DNA of 64,000 nucleotides from the NCBI RefSeq assembly GCF_030247185.1, contig NC_080571.1, positions 16,027,631-16,091,630 of the forward strand, written 5' to 3'. Positions 57,575 to 64,000 of this stretch are shown here, piece by piece (within the stretch, counting starts at the first letter, position 1; the number at the start of each line of letters is the position of its first letter). The notes under the pieces were generated by a model that saw only the letters and a program-made list of their open reading frames with translations, was not told the DNA's origin and did not search any database. The DNA is from Malaya genurostris (Eukaryota; Arthropoda; Insecta; Diptera; Culicidae). A program made the translations under genes and the position numbers.

Positions 57575-58330
57575 ATGAGTTTGTTCATGGAGAAAAATAA
57601 CAGTAGCTGCCATCTTTGTACGGAACCCGATGGAAGCCAACCAATAATGATAAGCTGCGACGAATGTGATAGGTGGTTTCACATTCGTTGTGTAGGGCTG
57701 CCATCAGCACCTTCTTAATCTGAAACATCTCGAAAGATGTCAGAATTGATCCGACCTTTTAAGCAAACTCAATTGGAGTTAGATACTTTGCGAGACGAGT
57801 GTAGTCTAGAAAATGAAAAGATTAGGAAACTTTAAATGGCAACTATAGATAAAGTCAATGATCAAGAAATCACTGCGTTAAACATACCAACAACGGCATT
57901 AGAAGTGTTTGTCAAGCGGCAATCAATCGCAAAACTGCCAGAATTTAGTGGTGACCCAAGGGTCTGGTCTCGTTTCAAGAAAATGTTCGATGAAACGACT
58001 ATATCAGGAAATTTCTCCAAGTTAGAAAATATTAATAGATTGCAATATGCTTTATCTTGAGAAGCTTGGTAAATCAGAGTTCGTTTATGAGAATCTGTTA
58101 AGAGAAGTAAAACGAGTCAAAGGTGAAAGTTAATCCAATTGCGCAGGCAGTTGAAAATTTGATAACCAACCTGTGTACTCTAAAGGAGATGCATATTTGC
58201 AAAATCACCGACTTGTGACAGAGTTGGTGGGAAAGCTTCCGTTTAATATGCAAATAAAATGGACTGAAAATCAGCTCCACTCAAATAGTAAACCCAGTTT
58301 CGAAGAATTTTACGAGTGGATTAAATGTAA
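57575..58330 (+). pseudogene. BEL-Pao gag start with PHD finger, broken
   Basis: ATG 57575 opens a PHD-finger half: CHLC, then CDECDRWFHIRC (Cys4-His-Cys part), cut by TAA at about 57716. The same frame resumes with a coiled region (TQLELDTLRDECSLENEKI), a second stop, and then 57836-58060 with LPEFSGDPRVWSRFKKMF and FSKLENINRLQYAL, the hallmark of BEL gag. Frame changes follow, with VGKLPFNMQIKW at about 58225-58260. Mosquito BEL elements often carry a PHD finger at the gag N-terminus, possibly for chromatin binding. The last zinc ligands are missing here. Confidence 0.8.
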
Positions 58331-58684
58331 AACAACATAAATTATTGCGTAGCGACAAACCAGGTAAACCCTTGAATCAGCATAACGATGTCGATGCTAA
58401 GATATTATATCAAATCACACCCGTTACGATTTCAAGACACTATCCTAAGAAGACTGTGCAATTGTTTTCCAATAGTTTCAAAGCGAATTAGGGAATTTTG
58501 CGTGGTGTTTACCGTCACTGACGAGAAATCAATCTCAGTTCAGCTGACATTTTGGTGGCTCCAGAGAGGAGCGTGTCGCAAAATTCCTTCTAATTCACTT
58601 ACGATTATTCAGCCTCGGGAATAGTTGTTTCAAACTATTTCAAGGGAAGAGTTTATTTAATAAATCAAGTATTGACAGGAGTTA

Positions 58685-59410
58685 TTGTCAATAAATTCGA
58701 GATTAGAATCCTCCTCTTGTAATTACAAAAAGATGGAATTTGTTTCTAACCCAAACGGACATTGTCGCCTTTGCACGAAGAAAGATCGCGCATTGGTCGA
58801 AATGTTGCAATGTGTTGATTGCGACAGGTGGTTTCATTCATCTGTGTTGGACTCGATAAACGGCCACCAAGACCAGAAGTCTGGTATTGCGCAAAATGTC
58901 AAAAGCGGAATGATGAATACGCCGCAATGACGAAAGACTTGGAGGTGAAAAATATGGCACTCCAAGCAGAAGGTTCAAATAACGGGGCGATCCTTGAGCT
59001 GATAGGACAATGTCATCCCTCGTGACATCGTTTCAGAATAAGAGTTTAGGAGATGACACAATGTCAGAAACCTCTGAAAACACAACTAGCTGGACGGTCT
59101 ATTTAAAATGGCAAGCATTAGTAGCCTTGCCTAAAATTAGCGGAAACGCTAGAGAATGGCCGAAAATTTAAGAAAATTTTCGAAGAGACCACAAAAGAAG
59201 GTCAATTCAATAATTTAGAAAATTTATCTAGCCTCCAGACAGTTTTGGAAAATAAGGTCACAAGATGCGTTCAGCAACTTATGCTGGACCCAGAAAATGT
59301 TAATGAAATAATTAACAAACTTGAAGAAGTATTTGGTTCTCCAAAAATAGTTTTTGATGAATTAGTTCAAACACTATATAAGGATCACTGGAGAAGAAGT
59401 GCTTCTGTGT
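58685..59410 (+). pseudogene. second BEL-Pao gag start with PHD finger, frameshifted
   Basis: From ATG 58733: HCRLCTKKD, CVDCDRWFH, then a frame change and VGLDKRPPRPEVWYCAKCQK, so all zinc ligands of a PHD finger are present across two frames. From about 59058: ALVALPKISGNAREWP, then a shift to FEETTKEGQFNNLENLSSLQ and LDPENVNEIINKLEEVFGSP. This matches the gag of BEL-Pao. It is diverged from the copy at 57575, so two related families or an old duplication are involved. Confidence 0.8.
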
Positions 59411-59419
59411 TGCTCTAAT

Positions 59420-60300
59420 AAAAAGTGTTTTTTTCAGTGATTCTAGAAAGTTCTAGTGAAATAAGTAGTTTAATTATTGATTTTCAGTGATGGTGAAGTC
59501 GTGCTGAATAAAGGTTTGGTTGAGGGTGCGACTGGCGTCGTGGTTGGAAGGATATATTTTACCACACAGGAATGACTGCCGCCATACAAGGGAGTATTTT
59601 TTCTAATGATATATTTCTAAAGGGCTACGAAATGTATCCCTAAAGGGCTGTCATGTCAGATATCTCTAAAACAGCGCTGCCAGTAATATCAATTTGTCTG
59701 TGCTATTTCCAGTAGTTTTTTTGTGGAATTATTTTTTATTTGTAGCTAATATTTTCCACTTGTTATAGCTTAGATTATAACGACATTTATTCTGCCGTAT
59801 GTTGTCCAATCATGCATATCCCGTACAACAAGCACGTAGTCGGGATGGACGCAAACGTGTTGATACTCGAAGGGGATGAGAACTAATGCGTTGTCGGATA
59901 TGCCCCCATCACCTCATTTGGTATTTTCTAATCTTCTTTGTTACTCTCCGTTTTTTATTTTTAGCTTTGTTATTCTACGGTTCGCGTTTTTTAGCGAATT
60001 TACTGACTTAGGCAAGCAAGAAGGTAATTTTTCGGTAAAAGATACAAAGTCTACCGAAACAGTTAGAAAATTTAAAAAATCAAAAATTCATAAAAAAATT
60101 TCATAAAACAAGTTCTACAGATTGGATCTTTCATATAAGTTGTAATTCAAATTGCGTTGAATATTGTAATCCTCCCTTTCATTCCTGAAACATTGGCCGA
60201 TTCTTCAAATTCATCACAGGTAAAAAGTAGGAAGATGCATTTCTTTCTGGACAGGCCAGTTTTCAGGCTCTGTCCTAGGGATTCCTAACCTAACATAAAC
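59420..60300. other. no gene recognised
   Basis: Sequence between BEL gag fragments, including T-rich runs. BEL protease/RT is absent here. Confidence 0.4.
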
Positions 60301-60323
60301 TATATAAGGCAAAAAGAGACGTC

Positions 60324-60569
60324 GTGGAAATATCAGACGCTCTCGAAAACTTAGTCAATAATATGACTATGTTAGAAGCGACAGGTTATCTAAATGATAA
60401 CCGGTTGATAGATGATACGGTTAAAAAACTACCGTTCAGTCTTCAACTGAGGTGGGTGGAGACATTGCAGACTAACGCTGCAAATAATCTTATACCAACA
60501 CTTGTTGACTTGTGCAATTGGTTGAAACCAACGGCAAAAGTATATAGGGCAACGTCACAGGTAAAGTGA
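60324..60569 (+). pseudogene. BEL-Pao gag fragment, downstream part
   Basis: It reads LENLVNNMTMLEATGYLNDN, then LIDDTVKKLPFSLQLRW, the segment that follows the FGSP region in BEL gag. It is the natural continuation of the gag at 58685-59410, separated by 0.9 kb of unrelated sequence. It ends by passing directly into integrase. Confidence 0.75.
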
Positions 60570-60880
60570 CTCAGCTTTATAGCGACAACGGAACTAATTT
60601 TGTTGGAGCCGAAAGGCTCCACATTTTGGAGGCGTATGGGAGAGCTTAATAGGAATAATAAAGAAGGCGCTTGGTGTCATGATAGACGATATGTCTAAAA
60701 GGACACCTACGAGTGAAGTGCTGCGATCAGCCTTCATTCAAGCGAAGTGGTTTGTTAATTCACGTCTTTTAATACATAGAACTTTAAAGGGTGTGAATGA
60801 TGAGCTTTTAACTCCCTTTCATGCGATTTTAGGAAGGCCGGGACAATATGCACAACCCTTCTGTAATATGAGACATTGGC
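60555..60880 (+). pseudogene. BEL-Pao integrase C-terminal scrap
   Basis: TQLYSDNGTNFVGAE (second catalytic Asp) is followed after frame changes by 60679-60885, with FVNSRLL and LLTPFHAILGRPG, the conserved end of BEL integrase. Gag joined to integrase without RT shows a large internal deletion of about 3-4 kb. Confidence 0.75.
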
Positions 60881-60937
60881 ATTAAATCTCTAACACTACC
60901 CAGATCATATGATCCAAACAAAAACCATTGTGTGCCG

Positions 60938-61042
60938 TTGTGCATCTACCGAACGAAATGTGCGTCGTAATAAACAAAGTTGTGCATCTACCGAACGAAA
61001 TGTGCGTCGTAATAAACAAAGTTGTGCATCTACCGAACTTGG
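60938..61042. repeat. 42-bp tandem repeat, about 2.5 units
   Basis: TGTGCATCTACCGAACGAAA starts at about 60948 and 60990 and partially at 61032. Each unit ends TAATAAACAAAGT. Confidence 0.92.
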
Positions 61043-61207
61043 AATTTATAATCTACCGCCGAGCTTAGCTAAATTGGAAGCGGACAGCAACCGAGAGATG
61101 GAAAATCTGCAGTCAACAAATCAAAGGTACTTAGCTTAAGTAAGATTAGGGACCCCTCTAAAAATTTTAATAGAATAAATAACACAAATATTAAAATAAA
61201 GTTTAAG

Positions 61208-61492
61208 ATGGGTTGGTTTTCGTCAGACGAAACCATCAATAACACAATAGCCTCCCCGTCGAGGGAAACGGAAGGCATCGCGCTCTGCGCATTAGTAGGA
61301 ATAGCAATAGGCTATCTGCTACTGAAAGGTCTGATAAAATTGCACAATAGCCAGAAGAACCCGACCTCGCTCCTAAGCATCTGTCCACGACATTTACTAC
61401 CCCCAAAAACGATCCGTGTGATATCGACGCCTTTTCGGTGCTCGATCTTACATCTCTGGGGTTTCGGAAACGAATACCTTCATTTCAACTGA
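61208..61492 (+). CDS. small leader ORF, second copy, with membrane segment
   Basis: ATG 61208 gives GWFSSDETINNTIASPSRET, then the same membrane stretch as at 50079. After KLHN the protein leaves the family sequence because of the 225-bp insertion. It shows the original start codon of this ORF, which the first copy has lost. The natural length would be about 70 residues. Confidence 0.6.
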   Translation: MGWFSSDETINNTIASPSRETEGIALCALVGIAIGYLLLKGLIKLHNSQKNPTSLLSICPRHLLPPKTIRVISTPFRCSILHLWGFGNEYLHFN

Positions 61493-61673
61493 ATTTCTCC
61501 GGTTTCTACGACATCGTAGAATCTACGTACCGTGACTTCATGGCCAACGACCGTTACTGGTCTAGGTCTGTATCCTTAAGCAGAAAAAATAGCAATCAAG
61601 GCCGCACGACAGGTACAATTGGCCAACGTTTAAGTTTAAATTACTTACTCAAAAAAAAAAATTTTAGTAGACA

Positions 61674-61874
61674 ATGGAAAATTTTTATAATGACAAATGG
61701 CCTTTAACGGTCAAAGAGAAATTAAATGAAATTAAAATTCGTACCGAGGAAAAACGCAAACAGACGATTCCCGACAAACACACATGTGCTTACGCATGTA
61801 TATTCATGTCTAGAAAATTACATACCATAGCCTATAAATGTGAAAGGAACGATTTTTCCTTTAAAAAAAAATAA
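61674..61874 (+). CDS. second small pre-gag ORF, second copy
   Basis: 66 codons ending in a Lys run and TAA. About 56 of the first 63 residues match the ORF at 50298, including Cys-x3-Cys. Conservation of the stop near the A-run differs between copies, so the C-terminus is uncertain. Confidence 0.55.
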   Translation: MENFYNDKWPLTVKEKLNEIKIRTEEKRKQTIPDKHTCAYACIFMSRKLHTIAYKCERNDFSFKKK

Positions 61875-61929
61875 AAAATTATAATAAAATTTTTATATAA
61901 ATGTTTATCCATTTTCAAGCTGAAATGAA

Positions 61930-62175
61930 ATGCAAAAATATAAAGAGCTAGAAAAACTCCACACTTACGTAAAGAAGTCTATCAACACAGAACTATCAGA
62001 AAAATTACTTGAAGAAAAATTAAATCAATGTCAAGAATTAAAAATAGACCTTGAAAATTTATTTATAAAGGAACAAGAAATCATTGACGATAAGACTTTC
62101 CACAACCTAGTAAGGCACGCTGAAGTTCTTCGAACTATTGTGGCGCTAGTTAAGCGCAAGGAAAAAAAAGGTTAA
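61930..62175 (+). pseudogene. gag N-terminus, second copy, truncated
   Basis: It starts ATG CAA AAA and follows the first copy for about 60 residues (ELEKLHTYVKKSINTELSEK) up to FHNLV. It then continues into unrelated sequence to a stop at 62173. The truncation point is about 62113. Confidence 0.8.
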
Positions 62176-62242
62176 AGTAAAATAACTATTCGTACAAACA
62201 ATCAAAAATATAACAATCGGTACACAAGCCTGGACAATACAG

Positions 62243-62252
62243 TGGCGACGAG
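62243..62252 (+). other. tRNA-Ser-type primer-binding-site-like word
   Basis: TGGCGACGAG preceded by ACAATACAG and followed by AGAGC. It has the same form as the sites at 30092-31466 and marks another LTR end just after the truncated gypsy copy. Confidence 0.5.
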
Positions 62253-62259
62253 AGAGCTT

Positions 62260-63420
62260 TTCTTCGACATTTAAATGATTTAATAGAAAATTAAAGTGGT
62301 CGATTCCCATCCTTTAGCAACCAATACAAAAAAAAAGACGGGAGGGTTATGTCAGAGTCGCGACTGGATGACGGGAGTACGAAAAAATTGATACCGATGG
62401 CCGGCGAACCAGACTGGAATAGACATAAAGATGAAACTTTGTCCGCGGCCCTATTTTGGTTCACAACGACTAATTGAGATTAATATGGCGCAGTCCAATC
62501 CCACGTTCGCAAGTTAACTGCAGCGCCCTCACAAAAGTCTTTCATTGAATCTCATTGAACTTGCAGCATTGTAAGAATAGCAACCCAGCCGTGATAGAAA
62601 AACTCGTCACCTTTTAGGCAAGCCTTCACGTCAGTGTAACGGCGACGAACTGCAACACAAAAAAAATAAAATATCTTTTCACGGGCACCGGACACTGTCA
62701 TTGACATAGTGACAGTGGTTTCGGTTCGCGGCTCTCGGTAATTTTGGTAGAACTTCGGGAGCTCTGCTTGTACTAAAATCTTCGGGCTTCACCCGAAAGT
62801 AAATGTTAGTAGCTTAAAAACCCATAGTTGGGAAGAGTTAGAAGTCAGTCAGTCAGATATCGGATAGTGTACGGATAGTAGTCCGTCAGTCAGTGGTCAA
62901 TGTGTTAGTAATCGTTTTCAAGTAATACCAATAAGTGTACAATATCTGTATAAGAAATAATCCTGTAATTGTGGCTGATAGAAAAGTCTAAAAACAGTTT
63001 TGCAGAAATAAAAGAAAATTTAAAGAAGAACAGAAGAAAAAAATCTACTATTTTCTAATTGTGGAAAAGAAAACACCCGCATAATCCTCAAACATCCTAG
63101 AACAAGTCAGTTCCGACCTCAATAGTCCTACGTCAATCCTCAATCGGTCAAGAGATCTGTACATGTACATGTAAATGAAGTAACGAAACGAATAAGTGTA
63201 ATATTGTAATATAATAGCCTAGATCCTTTCCGAAATTCCAAATGTTAATATTCTTCACCAAGGCTTACAACCGTTTCACGTGTTCGGAATTCACGTCCAA
63301 TAACCCTAACAAAATGCGCCTCTCGCATTTTACCAACATATTGCAATGCCATCGTGCCATCGGCATTGTCAGTACAATTACTCTGGCCAAAGACCTCCGC
63401 GCAAGCACAAACAATAAATT
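62260..63420. other. no gene recognised; possible LTR or promoter near 62.7-62.9 kb
   Basis: A GC-richer stretch (62690-62900) has a run of TCAGTCAGTCAG (62845-62860), which resembles an arthropod initiator, but no TATA box. A 63-codon ORF at 63242 has no motif. Confidence 0.35.
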
Positions 63421-63469
63421 ATATAATTGCTAGGACTGCATAAAGCGGCAGGCCAACGGTCCCAAATTT

Positions 63470-63499
63470 ATGACAGCTGTGAGAATATTCTATAGACCT

Positions 63500-63544
<45 letters not shown>

Positions 63545-63696
63545 ACTCTCTGCTTACTCCAAATACGTCACATAGGGAATCATTAAGTAAGGTTACTTTA
63601 GGATTTGAAATAAAGTCAGTCCAGCTTGGACGAGCCATACGAACACTACTTTTATTTAAACAAATAGAGAAGTACACCACATGGCGAACCGTTGAC
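63470..63696 (+). mobile_element. possible LTR end and primer site at the window edge
   Basis: TGGCGAACCGTTGAC (63682-63696) resembles the tRNA-Arg primer site with one extra base. Before it come AAATAAAG and TCAGTCC (63609-63622), in LTR order. A (CT)n tract lies inside. Gag or pol would lie beyond the window. Confidence 0.35.
63500..63542. repeat. (CT)n microsatellite
   Basis: About 40 bp of CT dinucleotide. It gives an Arg-Glu repeat ORF on the minus strand that is not a gene. Confidence 0.95.
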
Positions 63697-64000
63697 AAGT
63701 GTTACGGGCCAGCAACGAAAATCAGTTAGTGAACATACTTTAGTGATTGCGAAGAAAGTAGTAGCTTGCTAAAATGAAATTATAGCGTCGAACGAGATGG
63801 CAAAGAATACCATCCATGTGTGAAAAACTGTATACAGAAAATACAGTGAAATTTAAGGAACATTACCATAAAGCCAACAAAAAAAATAATAAGCTAGTGC
63901 TACTGCAATGTGCAACACCCTATACATTGAGTGTATAATATGAACCGCTATTGATTGATAAACGTGCCCATAATGGGAAGTAGTAAACTAATCTAAACAA

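Larger units (their letters stand above)
60864..62115 (+). mobile_element. second, truncated copy of the 48.3-kb gypsy family (LTR scrap, leader, gag start)
   Basis: TGTAATATGAG at 60864 is the LTR start; most of the LTR is gone. From 61085 the sequence follows the leader of the full copy (CAAAGGTACT...TTAAG, then the small ORFs at 61208 and 61674, then gag from 61930). Homology ends at TTTCCACAACCTAGT (62115). It carries a ~225-bp insertion at 61347-61573. It lacks the 60-bp minisatellite. Confidence 0.85.

Overview
This window looks like a transposon-dense stretch of an insect genome, most likely a culicine (Aedes-like) mosquito. The assignment rests on sequence character: a dispersed repeat with TIR TGCCTTTCTCATAT, tRNA-headed SINEs, mariner, Ty3/gypsy, BEL-Pao and I-like retroelements, virus-derived inserts, and only one ordinary host exon in 64 kb. 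Species is an inference; no database was searched.

Layout. 0.2-3.0 kb: a decayed mariner on the minus strand split by a 189-bp MITE, then a ~890-bp sequence present as two diverged tandem units. 4.2-5.3 kb: the 3' coding exon of a C2H2 zinc-finger protein, spliced from exons that are not visible. 5.3-23 kb: mostly non-coding, with MITE-like elements, a long (TA)n/(GT)n tract, SINEs, a 3.25-kb TIR element carrying a nested mariner, and a second mariner itself split by a MITE. 23-34.9 kb: LTR-retroelement debris with several tRNA primer-binding sites, complex tandem repeats at 24.6-27.5 kb, a gypsy gag fragment, and a broken gene resembling the glycoprotein of chuvirus-like viruses or of BEL elements that carry such a gene.

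34.9-44.5 kb holds the most striking structure: six head-to-tail units of exactly 1,605 bp, near-identical. Each contains a mariner fragment and a virus-like structural-protein ORF broken by the same TAG. The last unit runs straight into a 5'-truncated I-like LINE (44.54-47.5 kb). The 13 bases after the LINE poly(A) also occur 34 bp upstream of the viral ATG. The simplest reading is that viral RNA and LINE RNA were joined by template switching during target-primed reverse transcription, inserted as one chimera, and the left part later amplified in tandem.

48.3-56.6 kb: a nearly complete gypsy element (4-bp target duplication, two LTRs, tRNA-Arg-type primer site, two small leader ORFs, gag, protease-RT-RNase H, integrase) with a few frame lesions. 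Its 5' LTR/primer-site junction carries a perfect 145-bp inverted duplication. 56.6-60.9 kb: BEL-Pao remnants with two PHD-finger gag starts and an integrase scrap. 60.9-62.1 kb: a second, truncated copy of the same gypsy family. 62-64 kb: further LTR-like sequence.

From about 23 kb rightward almost every coding retroelement or viral fragment is on the plus strand. Such an ordered, one-strand graveyard of transposons and viral sequences is what a unidirectional piRNA cluster looks like in mosquitoes, but only small-RNA data can show that.
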